From assembly GCF_039839375.1 (NCBI RefSeq), contig NZ_JBDOQU010000007.1, positions 62,001 to 126,000 of the forward strand: DNA of 64,000 bases, given 5' to 3'. The DNA comes from JBDOQU01 sp039839375. Lineage in GTDB: Bacteria > Pseudomonadota > Alphaproteobacteria > DSM-16000 > Inquilinaceae. Shown here piece after piece: positions 17,015 to 25,088 of this stretch. Under the pieces are notes generated by a model, which was given only the letters and a program-made list of their open reading frames with translations, did not search any database and was not told the DNA's origin. Within the stretch, counting starts at the first letter, position 1, and every line of letters begins with the position of its first letter. The position numbers and the translations under genes were made by a program.

Positions 17015-17398
17015 TCAGCCTTCGTTCGCTGGTGTCCAGTTTACATCCTTGCAAAGCAAACCGCCCAGAACGCAGCCTCGCGTGGTTAGGGAGTTGGCTC
17101 CTACAGTCACGGTTATCGCATAGGTGATATCGCGTTTCGGATCGTAGGCTGAGCCGACAAGTTCGGTGTCGGACTTGCGCTCAAGGGACATGATGAGCTG
17201 GTCGCCGACTTCCTCTCCTTCGCTCGTGTCCTTGATCCAGAGATTGGTCGCGCAAACCTGTGATCCACACGGGGCGATTCGCACGCGCGCATTGCCGTCA
17301 CCACGAAGCCATACGCCGTACGGGCTAAGTTCCTGCGCGGCTACGGCGCCGGAGCCCACGATCGAAAGTGCACTGATTGCAACAGCGCGCATAAGCAT
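17015..17398 (-). CDS. DUF2147 periplasmic protein
   Basis: A 127-aa secreted protein. Residues 1-22 form a signal peptide ending AVAAQ. The mature part has the DUF2147 pattern: SPYGVWLRGDGNARVRIAPC, a disulfide-like pair CGSQVC, a LWIKD segment, and GCVLGGLLCKDVNW at the C-terminus. Family function is unknown. It is the first gene of the minus-strand operon DUF2147-DUF2945-phrB-class II photolyase, 44 nt upstream of the DUF2945 start, and has a TGATCC-N18-TA promoter 40-70 nt upstream of its start. Confidence 0.85.
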   Translation of the reverse strand: MLMRAVAISALSIVGSGAVAAQELSPYGVWLRGDGNARVRIAPCGSQVCATNLWIKDTSEGEEVGDQLIMSLERKSDTELVGSAYDPKRDITYAITVTVGANSLTTRGCVLGGLLCKDVNWTPANEG

Positions 17399-17437
17399 GT
17401 GTCGATCTCCCGACCAGCATTATTCGCTTACCTGTTC

Positions 17438-17467
17438 TTGCTACGGAGGTTTCGCCCGTCCGGATCA
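17438..17467 (-). promoter_or_regulatory. RpoE-type promoter for the DUF2147-photolyase operon
   Basis: On the minus strand TGATCC (17467-17462) is followed after exactly 18 nt by TAGCAA (17443-17438), placing a transcript start near 17431, about 33 nt before the DUF2147 start. The same architecture recurs at 17525, 25012 and 25029 in this window. TGATCC with an ~18-nt spacer is the known recognition pattern of Rhodobacter-type RpoE. Confidence 0.7.
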
Positions 17468-17524
17468 CAAGTGCGGAAGAGGTTGTTTCGAGGCGCCGAG
17501 ACGACCGTCTCGAGGATGTCAGGA

Positions 17525-17554
17525 TGATCCAACCGTCTACTGGGCGCGTAGGAC
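17525..17554 (+). promoter_or_regulatory. RpoE-type promoter for the DUF2177 gene
   Basis: TGATCC (17525-17530) followed after 18 nt by TAGGAC (17549-17554), with the DUF2177 TTG start at 17585. It forms a divergent pair with the promoter at 17438-17467. Confidence 0.65.
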
Positions 17555-17584
17555 GTCCAGTCCCGGATCGGAAAGGAACATCTC

Positions 17585-17995
17585 TTGAGAACCTACGGCA
17601 TCGCCTATGTCGCGACCGGGTTGGTATTTCTCGCAATCGACGCGATCTGGCTGACGATGGCGGCGAAATGGCTTTATCGCCCTCAGATGGGAGGCTTGTT
17701 GCTTGAAAACTTCAAGATCATACCAGCGGTCCTGTTCTACCTGATTTACATCGCCGGCATCCTGGTGTTCGCCATCGCGCCCGCCATGGCCAGCGACCGT
17801 TGGACCACGGCCCTGTCCTACGGTGCATTCCTGGGGCTGCTTGCGTACGCCACCTACGATCTGACCAATCAGGCGACCTTGCGGGATTGGCCGGTGGTGG
17901 TGACCATCGCCGACCTTTGCTGGGGGACGTTCGTGACAGCATTTTCGGCGACCGCCGGCTTCCTGATCACGCGCGCGCTCACGTCCTCTACCTGA
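17585..17995 (+). CDS. DUF2177 membrane protein
   Basis: A 136-aa membrane protein with four predicted helices: residues ~5-25, ~45-65, ~75-92 and ~105-130. It shows DUF2177 features, LAIDAIWLTMAAKWLYRPQM after the first helix and the conserved ATYDLTNQATLRDWP between helices three and four. Family function is unknown; relatives are often found beside photolyase, Cfa and DUF1295/DUF1365 genes. The start codon is TTG, with AAAGGAA upstream and the open frame beginning there. An RpoE-type promoter lies 31-60 nt upstream, so it is a likely member of the singlet-oxygen regulon. Confidence 0.85.
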   Translation: MRTYGIAYVATGLVFLAIDAIWLTMAAKWLYRPQMGGLLLENFKIIPAVLFYLIYIAGILVFAIAPAMASDRWTTALSYGAFLGLLAYATYDLTNQATLRDWPVVVTIADLCWGTFVTAFSATAGFLITRALTSST

Positions 17996-18131
17996 CGGCA
18001 GTGTGAACCGCTCCGGCTTTCCCGGTCGGAGCAATCGCAAGCGCCCTTTCCGCTACGACCAACTCGCCGCAAACGCCCTGTCAGGTGTGGCGCTCGCCCC
18101 GCTATCGCCTTCTGGTTGAACAGGATCGAAG

Positions 18132-18539
18132 GTGAAGATCACCACGCAGGCGCTCATCGACGCGCCAATCGACATCGTCTGGCGAGCGTTCAACGCCCCT
18201 GCCGACATCCTCAAGTGGGACATATCCGAAGATTGGCAGACCACGTGGGCGTCGAACGATCTCAGAATTGGCGGTCTGCTCAAGCTCCGCATCGCATCCA
18301 AACACAACGGCTCGGGCTTTGACTTCGTCGCGACCTACACAGCCATCGAGCCGATGCGAGTGATCGAATGGCGGGAAGGCGATCGTGTCGTACGAGTTGA
18401 ATTCAAGGAAGGCGACGCGGGCGTCGTCGTCAATCAGACGTTCGATGCCGACCCTACGCCTTCCGTGAACGAGCAACGACGGGAGTGGCAACGGGTTCTC
18501 GACAGCTTCGCTCGGCACGTCACCGCAATCGTGTTCTGA
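18132..18539 (+). CDS. SRPBCC (AHSA1/START-like) ligand-binding protein
   Basis: A 135-aa protein of the SRPBCC fold. The typical first strand and helix are visible, KITTQALIDAPIDIVWRAFN, then the W-containing strand ILKWDISEDWQT, and the late segment of the fold, EWQRVLDSFARHV. Such proteins bind hydrophobic ligands in a deep pocket; the ligand here is unknown. It starts with GTG at 18132 after a weak GAAG ribosome site. It lies 136 bp after the DUF2177 gene in the same direction, and no separate promoter of the RpoE type was found. Confidence 0.82.
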   Translation: MKITTQALIDAPIDIVWRAFNAPADILKWDISEDWQTTWASNDLRIGGLLKLRIASKHNGSGFDFVATYTAIEPMRVIEWREGDRVVRVEFKEGDAGVVVNQTFDADPTPSVNEQRREWQRVLDSFARHVTAIVF

Positions 18540-18704
18540 CGAAAATCTGTCTCGAATACGTTGTCTCCGCAAAACGGGCGATGACGGCTTCATCACGACA
18601 ACTGACGTAACCGTGAACGCCTGCTTGTGAACCGCTCGGGCTTCGTCTGCGTAGGCATGGGTGCCCGTTAGGAGGGCATGGATCAAGCAAACAGGAGATC
18701 AACA

Positions 18705-19241
18705 ATGTTGAAGTCCCTTCTTCGCAGCACGGCCGCCGCCACGCTGATCGTATCTGCGTCTGCTGGTCTCGCCTTCGCCCAGGACGAAGGTCAGACCATC
18801 GCCGAACTTGCCGGCGCTACCGAGAGCCTGTCGACGCTCGCCTCGGCTGTAGAGGCTGCCGGTTTGGCCGAAACGCTCGGCGGCGAAGGACCCTACACAG
18901 TGTTTGCGCCGACCAACGAGGCGTTTGAAGCACTGCCCGATGGCACGCTCGACACACTTCTTGAGGAAGAAAACCAGGCACAGCTCCAAGGTATCCTGAC
19001 CTATCACGTCGTTGAAACCGAAGCGACATCCGACGCGGTGGTCCAGATGATCGAAGACGATGGCGGTGAACACCCGGTCACCACCGTAAACGGGGCCGAG
19101 CTGACGCTATCGATGGATGGCGAAACCGTCGTCATCACCGATGCTGCCGGGAACACCGCGACCGTGACGCAGGCCGATATCGAGGCATCTAACGGCGTCG
19201 TCCACGTCATCGATGCCGTGCTGATGCCGGAAGCTATGTAA
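18705..19241 (+). CDS. Fasciclin (FAS1) domain exported protein
   Basis: A 178-aa exported protein. Residues ~1-26 are a signal peptide ending LAFAQ. The rest is a single FAS1 domain with both family boxes: GPYTVFAPTNEAFEALPDG (H1) and ASNGVVHVIDAVLMP (H2), joined by LQGILTYHVVE. FAS1 domains mediate adhesion or protein interaction on the cell surface. I used ATG 18705 because AGGAG precedes it and the signal peptide begins there; ATG 18678 has its ribosome site too close. A strong terminator follows 48 nt after the stop. Confidence 0.92.
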   Translation: MLKSLLRSTAAATLIVSASAGLAFAQDEGQTIAELAGATESLSTLASAVEAAGLAETLGGEGPYTVFAPTNEAFEALPDGTLDTLLEEENQAQLQGILTYHVVETEATSDAVVQMIEDDGGEHPVTTVNGAELTLSMDGETVVITDAAGNTATVTQADIEASNGVVHVIDAVLMPEAM

Positions 19242-19288
19242 ACCTTCCGCTGACACACGGCGGATAGCGAACCCGGGAAGAGAGAAAG

Positions 19289-19314
19289 CCCCGCGCCACA
19301 CGCTTGGCGCGGGG
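19289..19314. terminator. Strong hairpin after the fasciclin gene, possibly bidirectional terminator
   Basis: CCCCGCGCCA (19289-19298), a 6-nt loop CACGCT, then TGGCGCGGGG (19305-19314): a perfect 10-bp GC-rich stem. On the plus strand it is followed by TTC, and on the minus strand by CTTTCTCTC. It lies between the plus-strand fasciclin gene and the convergent SDR gene and is well placed to terminate both. The remaining sequence to 19469 shows no gene. Confidence 0.7.
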
Positions 19315-19469
19315 TTCATGGATCATGGGGATTGAGTTTAGCCGGGGTCAGACGCCGACATAAGACCACGCTCTTTCGACAGTGCCGCCTTGGCACAGGG
19401 AAGCTTCCAGTCGGATCGTCGTCGTCAAAGCGCTGGATATGAAAAGGATTTTGTCATCGGTGCGCAGAC

Positions 19470-20192
19470 CTAGAACGGTATCGGCTTCCCGTCCCACGCA
19501 TAGACCCCTCCACTGTCATCAACCGAAAGCCCATCGATAACGTGAAGCAGATTCCCGGCGGCCGTCGCCGGCGAAACGAGCGAAGGCGCACTGCGCTGAA
19601 ACGGCTTGCTGAGAGTACTGTCAACGGTCCCGGGGTGAAGCCCAGCGCAGATGCCCTGCGGCCTCGTGCGGACAAGCTCGACAGCCAGCGTCCTGATCAG
19701 CATGTTGAGCGCTGCTTTGGAAGCGCGATAGCCATACCAGCCGCCAAGCCTGTTGTCGGCGATCGAGCCGACGCGCGCAGACAGGCACGCAAAGACGGCT
19801 CGCCGTTCCCGTGACAGCAGCGGCAGGAAATGCTTGGCGACGAGGGCCGGCCCAGTCGCGTTGACCGCGAAATACTCAGCCAAAACCTCTCCTGAGAGCG
19901 CCCGGTAGCTCTTTTCCGGTTGCAAATTCTTGTTGTGGAGCAGTCCGCTTGCGACGATTACAAGATCGACAGGCCCATGCTCTGCAACGCTGTCGGCTGC
20001 CGCGGCGATGCTGTGTTCATCACCTATGTCGATATGTCCAGATTGAACTCCTTCCGGGAGATTCAATGCTGCGGATCGTGACAGCGCGTGAATGTGAGCA
20101 ATGCCGCGATCCGCAAGGGAGTCTATAAGCGCCTTTCCGATGCCACCGGAGGCGCCGATCACGACGGCGTTGTAATACTTAGCTGCGGCCAC
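19470..20192 (-). CDS. Short-chain dehydrogenase/reductase (C-factor-like)
   Basis: A 240-aa NAD(P)-dependent SDR enzyme. The nucleotide motif is VVIGASGGIGKALID near residues 9-23, the NNAG position reads IVASGLLHN, and the catalytic YxxxK is GYRASKAALNML, preceded by the serine in CLSARVGSI. The pattern resembles C-signal/CsgA-like SDRs. The substrate is unknown. It lies 148 bp downstream of the last gene of the rpoE-chrR operon, same strand, and may be read from it; related SDR genes occur in RpoE/ChrR neighbourhoods of other alphaproteobacteria. Confidence 0.88.
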   Translation of the reverse strand: MAAAKYYNAVVIGASGGIGKALIDSLADRGIAHIHALSRSAALNLPEGVQSGHIDIGDEHSIAAAADSVAEHGPVDLVIVASGLLHNKNLQPEKSYRALSGEVLAEYFAVNATGPALVAKHFLPLLSRERRAVFACLSARVGSIADNRLGGWYGYRASKAALNMLIRTLAVELVRTRPQGICAGLHPGTVDSTLSKPFQRSAPSLVSPATAAGNLLHVIDGLSVDDSGGVYAWDGKPIPF

Positions 20193-20340
20193 TGTCGATC
20201 ATCTCTGTGTTCTCCGATGCCTCCGTTTAGAAAATTTCACCGCAACTTCCGGCGGCAAGGGCCTTGCTCGACGCAAGCTGTCAATCGGCGCGCAAACTGA
20301 GCTCGCCGAATGGCCTTCTGGCTGTAAACGAGCCTGAACC

Positions 20341-20913
20341 CTAGGCTTGGCGGCTCAGCATCCCCGAGGCGACAAGCCCGACAAACACCGTAAGCATTCC
20401 GGCGCTCATCGCGTTCAATCTGAAGAATGCGTTGTATTCGTCAGCGGAGTAGATGTGGATCGGAGCGCCATATGCGCCATCAAGCCCGAGGTAAATAAGT
20501 GCTGCCAACAGGACCAGCGCCAGCGCGACGACCCTTTGCGAAGGGCGGAAAAAGATCGCCGCGATCAGCGCGCAGGGAATAAGAAACATCTCGACGCCCG
20601 ATGCCTGGCCCATGATGCTTGCGCTCAACACCGTGTTCGCCATGCCGGTGAGCGGCAGGAGAGCGCAACCTGTCGTTGGCGACCGGCGTGCAACGGCCGG
20701 CACAGCCAGGAAAAACGGCGTCGGCAGAAATGTGAAGAAGGTCGGCGAAATATGTTCGCTTACGGCCCAGTAGACATAGAGCGGATAAAGCGGCTGGTTA
20801 AAGGCAACGACCAGAGCAATCAGATTGCAGGCCGCGACATTAGGATCGTCATGGGCAGCGTAAGCGACAATTCGGGTCCCGGCGGTCCGAACGAGTGAGT
20901 CGGTCATCGCCAT
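20341..20913 (-). CDS. Hypothetical polytopic membrane protein
   Basis: A 190-aa protein with probably five or six membrane segments and no motif I recognise. The N-terminus (residues 1-25) is soluble. Membrane segments follow near residues 26-50, 60-80, 88-105, 110-130, 133-150 and 165-185. It begins right at the stop of the upstream methyltransferase gene; ATG 20907 is an equally good start. It is the last tightly packed gene of the rpoE-chrR-esterase-DUF1295-methyltransferase operon, so a role in lipid or light stress is possible but only inferred from position. Confidence 0.7.
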   Translation of the reverse strand: MAMTDSLVRTAGTRIVAYAAHDDPNVAACNLIALVVAFNQPLYPLYVYWAVSEHISPTFFTFLPTPFFLAVPAVARRSPTTGCALLPLTGMANTVLSASIMGQASGVEMFLIPCALIAAIFFRPSQRVVALALVLLAALIYLGLDGAYGAPIHIYSADEYNAFFRLNAMSAGMLTVFVGLVASGMLSRQA

Positions 20914-20914
20914 T

Positions 20915-21940
20915 TCATGACGGGCGCAACAAATAGTGGCTCACACCCCACTCTTGTCCGCCCGCATGTCCGAACAGCCCGGCGGTCGCCAGATAGAAAA
21001 GTCGCCAGCGCCGATGCCAAAGGGTGGCGTCGGAACCATAGACGTCGTGCAGAATGCGGTCGATCGGCGTACGGTTTGCATCGAAGCGCGCAAGCCAATC
21101 TTGTGCCGTGCGCTCATAGTGTAGGCCACTCCAGCGCCAGTCCTTTTCAACCGTGAAATAATCTGGGAAACGCCGGACCAAGCCGTGGCTCGGCATGATG
21201 CCGCCCGTGAAGAAATACTGCGCGATCCAATCCGCTTCGTTTCGATGGTCGAACCGATAGGGACTGCTTTTGTGGCTGAAGGCGTGGATGAACAGCCGCC
21301 CCTCCGGGGTCAGCCATGTCCTGATCCGTGAAAACAAGTGCCGCCAGTTCGACATATGCTCGAACATTTCAACCGACACGATCCGGTCATATCCGCCGCC
21401 AGGGGCGAACGTGTTCATGTCGGCAGTGATGACGCGAAGATTGCCGAGGCCGCGAGCGGCCGCCGCCGCCTCGATATGAAGCCGCTGCGACGCCGAATTC
21501 GAGACCGCCGTGATGTTGGCGCGAGGAAAGCGCTCAGCCATGAACAGCGTCAGCGAGCCCCAACCGCAGCCGAGTTCCAGGATCGACTGGCCGTCGGCGA
21601 GCCCGGCATGCGCAACCGTCTCTTCGAGCGCCGAACGCTCGGCTTCAGCCAGTGTTTCCCGTCCCGTCGGATAAAGACAGCAGGAATATTTGCGCCGCGG
21701 CCCAAGCGTGAGGGCGAAGAATTCTGGGGGCAACTCATAGTGCTGCGCGTTGGCGGTGTCGGCATGCTCGGCGATCGGATGGGCTGCCATGGCGCGCGCG
21801 AAATCGCCTTCTTCATGATCCGAAAAGGCAGCGAGCTTCCGGCTTGTGCGTCCGACCAACAACCTGATGCCCAACCGCGTCATGGGGTCGGGAAGTTCGC
21901 TGCGCTCGACGGCGCGGATTGCCGAGGCAACCAGGCTCAT
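20915..21940 (-). CDS. Cfa-type SAM-dependent lipid methyltransferase (short form)
   Basis: A 341-aa S-adenosylmethionine-dependent methyltransferase of the cyclopropane-fatty-acyl-phospholipid synthase family but lacking most of the N-terminal lipid domain of E. coli Cfa (382 aa). The SAM site is ILELGCGWGSLTLFMAE. Active-site positions known from Cfa appear kept: Cys in RKYSCCLYP, Glu in VSVEMFEHM, His in LFIHAFSHK and Tyr in SGLHYERTA. The start ATG 21940 overlaps the DUF1295 stop (ATGA). Pairing of such a methyltransferase with DUF1295 and the RpoE system suggests modification of unsaturated membrane lipids during singlet-oxygen stress, perhaps as in furan fatty-acid synthesis. Confidence 0.88.
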   Translation of the reverse strand: MSLVASAIRAVERSELPDPMTRLGIRLLVGRTSRKLAAFSDHEEGDFARAMAAHPIAEHADTANAQHYELPPEFFALTLGPRRKYSCCLYPTGRETLAEAERSALEETVAHAGLADGQSILELGCGWGSLTLFMAERFPRANITAVSNSASQRLHIEAAAAARGLGNLRVITADMNTFAPGGGYDRIVSVEMFEHMSNWRHLFSRIRTWLTPEGRLFIHAFSHKSSPYRFDHRNEADWIAQYFFTGGIMPSHGLVRRFPDYFTVEKDWRWSGLHYERTAQDWLARFDANRTPIDRILHDVYGSDATLWHRRWRLFYLATAGLFGHAGGQEWGVSHYLLRPS

Positions 21941-22770
21941 CGGGAAGCTCCGTTCTTGCCGGCAATGACCGCGCTGCTCGGCGGACCGGGCCAGAAGGCA
22001 TTGACGCGGTGTTGGTAATCTCGAAAAGCCGCGCCGCGCGAGCGCAGCATGTGCGCCTCGAGAGGGGGAATGCCCGAAACGTGCACCAGCAGCCAGTACA
22101 TCAGCAAGGGACCGGCAAGCGCCAGCCACCCCCACCAATAACCGCCGTCCGCGTCTATGGCGATGACGGCGTAGGCGAGCCAGCCGAGCCATTCGAAGAA
22201 ATAGTTCGGGTGGCGCGACATGCCCCAAAGCCCCGTGTCGCAAACCTTGCCCTTGTTTTCGGGATCGGCACGAAATGCGGAAAGCTGGCGGTCGGCGATC
22301 GCTTCCCCGACAACTGCCAGGATCAGGACAAGGACGCCAAGCCAGTCGAAGAACCTGAGGTCAGGGGCCGGATTGTGGGCCGCGGTCATGATTGACAACG
22401 CCAGAGCCAACGCAACCAGCGCCTGGATCTGTAGGAAAAAGAACAGGCGGGGCCTGAAGGCGCTTCCCCACTCTTCGCGCAACTGCCGGTAACGCGGATC
22501 ATCGCCGCCACGGGCAGTGCGCACCGCGATGTGCATGCCAAGACGCAGGGACCAGACGAGCGCCAACATCGCCACCAGTACCTGACGTGTTGTGATTTCG
22601 TCACCAGCGAAGGGAAGGAAAGCCGCCGCGGCGCCGAACAATCCGGTCGCAAGCGACCAGATCGCGTCGATCCAGCCCGACCGGCCGGTCCGAAGCGCGA
22701 CCAGCCACGCGCCGGCCATCGTTGCCGAAAGGCAAACCGCGAGAGCAACAATCGCGACGGTGAGCGTCAT
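21937..22770 (-). CDS. DUF1295 (steroid 5-alpha-reductase-like) membrane protein
   Basis: A 277-aa protein with about six or seven membrane segments. The C-terminal half has the pattern of the DUF1295/ICMT-like family: CDTGLWGMSRHPNYFFEWLG near residues 180-200 with its conserved SRHPNY, then PLLMYWLLVHVSGIPPLEAH. Family members are predicted NADPH- or SAM-using membrane enzymes acting on lipids. It overlaps the esterase gene by 4 nt upstream and the methyltransferase gene by 4 nt downstream, so these three are translationally coupled. The reaction is unknown. Confidence 0.9.
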   Translation of the reverse strand: MTLTVAIVALAVCLSATMAGAWLVALRTGRSGWIDAIWSLATGLFGAAAAFLPFAGDEITTRQVLVAMLALVWSLRLGMHIAVRTARGGDDPRYRQLREEWGSAFRPRLFFFLQIQALVALALALSIMTAAHNPAPDLRFFDWLGVLVLILAVVGEAIADRQLSAFRADPENKGKVCDTGLWGMSRHPNYFFEWLGWLAYAVIAIDADGGYWWGWLALAGPLLMYWLLVHVSGIPPLEAHMLRSRGAAFRDYQHRVNAFWPGPPSSAVIAGKNGASR

Positions 22771-23627
22771 GAGATCATCCTGCCCCGCGCCACCGTCCAG
22801 CTCGGAAGCGGTTCACGCTGGTTCTGTTTCAGAGCGAAGCCGGCGACATCTTCTAGAACCGGCGCCAGGAACCGCAACGGGCGGGCGAAGGCGCCGATCA
22901 ACGTGCGGTGATTGACCCGGTCATACAATTTGACCTCGGCTTCGCCCCCGACAGACCTTATGCGTTCGGCAAGCCGAATTGTGTTGCCGGGATCGACGCT
23001 CCTGTCACGCCGGCCTGTCGCCAGGAACACCGGTGGCGCATCGGCTTCGATGAAGTTGATCGGCTGCGTGGCGGCCAAAGCTGGTTCCGGGCCGAAAATC
23101 GCCTTCAGCGTGTTGCTGTGAAGCGGCAGGAAGTCGTAGGGACCGGCAAGGCCGACCATGACGGAGAGATCGTGGCTCGCATCGAGCCCGACCTTGGCAA
23201 GCCTTTTCCGGTCGAACGCCAGCATCGCCGCAATGTGAGCACCGGCGGAGTGGCCCATGACGATAAGTCGGCCATGATCGCCCCCAAACTCCGTGATGTG
23301 ATCGGCAGTCCAGCGCATGGCTTCTGCCGCGTCCTCGATAAATGCTGGAAAGCGAACTTCCGGAAAAACCCGATAGTCGGGAATGACGGTTGTAAATCCG
23401 CGCGTCGCTAAGGCCGACCCCACGAAGAAGTAATCGCCGCGCTCGCCCTCCTCCCAGCCACCGCCGTAAAAGAAGACGATCGTGGGGGAAGGGCGTGGCG
23501 CGGATGGCTGATAGATGTCGAGGACCTGCCGGCGATGGCGCCCATAGCGTATGCCCCGACACGGCTTCGGTGCGCCAATCCGGGCGACCGCATTAAGAAG
23601 GTCGGCCGATGACGAAGACGCGTTCAT
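22767..23627 (-). CDS. Alpha/beta hydrolase (HSL/carboxylesterase-like)
   Basis: A 286-aa serine hydrolase. The oxyanion box is IVFFYGGGWEEGERGDY (HGGGW variant, with Tyr for His), the nucleophile elbow is VMGHSAGAHIAAML, and the acid and base are likely in TGRRDRSVDPG and DRVNHRTLIGAF. The N-terminal YGRHRRQVLDIYQP is typical of BD-FAE-like or HSL-type esterases. It is first of the esterase-DUF1295-methyltransferase block, 54 nt after chrR on the same strand, so probably co-transcribed with rpoE-chrR. A lipid or ester substrate is inferred from neighbours only. Confidence 0.9.
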   Translation of the reverse strand: MNASSSSADLLNAVARIGAPKPCRGIRYGRHRRQVLDIYQPSAPRPSPTIVFFYGGGWEEGERGDYFFVGSALATRGFTTVIPDYRVFPEVRFPAFIEDAAEAMRWTADHITEFGGDHGRLIVMGHSAGAHIAAMLAFDRKRLAKVGLDASHDLSVMVGLAGPYDFLPLHSNTLKAIFGPEPALAATQPINFIEADAPPVFLATGRRDRSVDPGNTIRLAERIRSVGGEAEVKLYDRVNHRTLIGAFARPLRFLAPVLEDVAGFALKQNQREPLPSWTVARGRMIS

Positions 23628-23680
23628 GCGCCAATCTTCACTGATAGTACGAACCTAACCAGTGGCGCCAAGACCACGGC

Positions 23681-24331
23681 TCAAAATCCCACGATCGGCC
23701 GTAAAAGTCGCCCCAGGACCCCATGAAGACGCGTGTCGCCTTCCAGAGCTGCGAGGCAAATGCAGTCAGATTCCTGACCCACCAAGGGACTGTGATCGAC
23801 CTCATCATCCGCTTCGTCGAGATCGCCCGGAAAGTATTGACCGCGCGCGTCCGACAGCGAACCCGACAGGATCTGCATGAATTCCATGCCGGTATGCCCA
23901 TGGCCGGGCAGGTGAAGTCCCGCCCTGCCTTTAAGCAGCATGACCTTGGCGTCCGGACTCCCGGCGATCTTGACCTTGCTCCACTTGAAGCCGGGACCGA
24001 GCCATCGCCACGGGCCGACATCGCAGTGGCGCATTGCGTGAGGAAGTTCTATGCTCAGCGCAGGCTGTTTCCATGTCATGGGTTTTGCGACCGGCGTCGG
24101 ATAGGGAACCTCAAGCCGCGCCAAAGTGCGCCCGAAGAAATCCGCGACAAGCGGTGCTGGCGGTTGCTCCTCGAGGATCGCGCCGCCCAAGGCCTCAAAC
24201 CGAGCCAGGCGCTCGCGGCAGAGCCCGCAGCCTTCGAGATGGACGGATACGACCAGCGTCGGTCCGGCGCCCAACATTCCTGTCGCAAGACGCAGGAGCG
24301 TTACGTCGCTGGGGTGGTGATGGATCGTCAT
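23681..24331 (-). CDS. chrR: ChrR-type zinc anti-sigma factor
   Basis: A 216-aa cytoplasmic anti-sigma factor that holds RpoE inactive until singlet oxygen or organic peroxide triggers its turnover. The N-terminal zinc anti-sigma domain has candidate ligands His near residue 6, His in SVHLEGCGLC and the two cysteines of that CxxC. The C-terminal cupin domain begins near residue 100 and shows GLHLPGHGHTGMEFMQILSG and FPGDLDEADDEVDHSP, including the His/Glu residues of the second metal site. The gene overlaps the rpoE stop by 4 nt, as in other rpoE-chrR pairs. Confidence 0.95.
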   Translation of the reverse strand: MTIHHHPSDVTLLRLATGMLGAGPTLVVSVHLEGCGLCRERLARFEALGGAILEEQPPAPLVADFFGRTLARLEVPYPTPVAKPMTWKQPALSIELPHAMRHCDVGPWRWLGPGFKWSKVKIAGSPDAKVMLLKGRAGLHLPGHGHTGMEFMQILSGSLSDARGQYFPGDLDEADDEVDHSPLVGQESDCICLAALEGDTRLHGVLGRLLRPIVGF

Positions 24332-24909
24332 AGGTCGCTGTCCAATATGGCCCGCAACCGGTTCAACGCGAGCCGGATCCGGGATTTCACGGTGCCGAGT
24401 GGAATGCCCAGTTCACGTGAAATCTCGGTATGTGGCTTCTCGGCGAAGTAGGAGAGCCGCACGATGGTTGCTTGCTCGCTCGACAAAGTTCCAAGCGCAT
24501 TCCTTATCTCTTTCTCACGCTCTGCCGTGATCGCGACGTCTTCAGCCGACAGGGGCGTAGCCGGTTCGTCAAAAGGATTGAACAGGCGTTCCGTTGATCC
24601 AGCATATGTGCGGCGTAATCGGTCGATCCGCAGGTTGCGGGCGATGGTGAAAACCCAAGTCGACGCTCCCGCGCGGCTTGGGTCGAAATAGGACGCCTTA
24701 CGCCACAGCGCGATCATAGCTTCCTGCGTCACCTCCTCGGCAACAGTATCGGCCATCCCGGAACGCATGAGGAAGCTTTTCACGCGCGGCGCGAAATAGG
24801 CGAATAGCTGTGCGAAAGCATCCTGATCCTGGTTTCGCGCGACGGCTTCAATCAGTTGGATGAGCGCTTCCGGAGAGTGGGAAGCCCCCTCTAGCCTGGC
24901 TTCGTTCAA
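24328..24909 (-). CDS. rpoE: ECF sigma factor RpoE (singlet-oxygen response)
   Basis: An RNA polymerase ECF sigma factor, partner of ChrR. Sigma region 2 is FAYFAPRVKSFLMRSGMAD through EVTQEAMIALWRKASYFDP and WVFTIARNLRIDRLRR; region 4 is LSSEQATIVRLSYFAEKPHT with the HTH ELGIPLGTVKSRIRLALNRL. The start is uncertain. The TTG at 24909 has GAGGCG upstream and begins the family-like part (193 aa). An ATG at 24981 (217 aa) coincides with the predicted transcript start of its own promoter and would need leaderless translation; the added residues have codon use unlike the rest. An RpoE-type promoter at 24988-25017 indicates autoregulation. It heads the operon running down to about 20341. Confidence 0.93.
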   Translation of the reverse strand: MNEARLEGASHSPEALIQLIEAVARNQDQDAFAQLFAYFAPRVKSFLMRSGMADTVAEEVTQEAMIALWRKASYFDPSRAGASTWVFTIARNLRIDRLRRTYAGSTERLFNPFDEPATPLSAEDVAITAEREKEIRNALGTLSSEQATIVRLSYFAEKPHTEISRELGIPLGTVKSRIRLALNRLRAILDSDL

Positions 24910-24987
24910 GACAATGCGCCTCGCTGCCGGGCGGGCCTGCCACGAGCATCTAAAGTCGAGTTGTAACCCTGCGGCATCCATTTGCCC

Positions 24988-25017
24988 TTCATACGAGGGG
25001 AACTTGAGATCGGATCA
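24988..25017 (-). promoter_or_regulatory. RpoE-type autoregulatory promoter of rpoE-chrR
   Basis: Minus strand TGATCC (25017-25012), 18 nt, then TATGAA (24993-24988). Its predicted start falls near 24981. The -35 box lies 11 nt from the oppositely facing TGATCC of the divergent promoter, so GGATCA...TGATCC forms an inverted repeat. Confidence 0.75.
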
Positions 25018-25028
25018 CGCCCCGGGGG

Positions 25029-25058
25029 TGATCCGTCGCGTCATGAACTCCGTAAATA
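25029..25058 (+). promoter_or_regulatory. RpoE-type promoter of the FAD oxidoreductase/DUF1365/Cfa operon
   Basis: TGATCC (25029-25034), 18 nt, then TAAATA (25053-25058), with a predicted start near 25065. GGAGG at 25076-25080 then serves the TTG start at 25089. It is the best match to the expected pattern among the four copies. Confidence 0.8.
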
Positions 25059-25088
25059 CTGACAGGTCGACGCGCGGAGGAAAATCCT

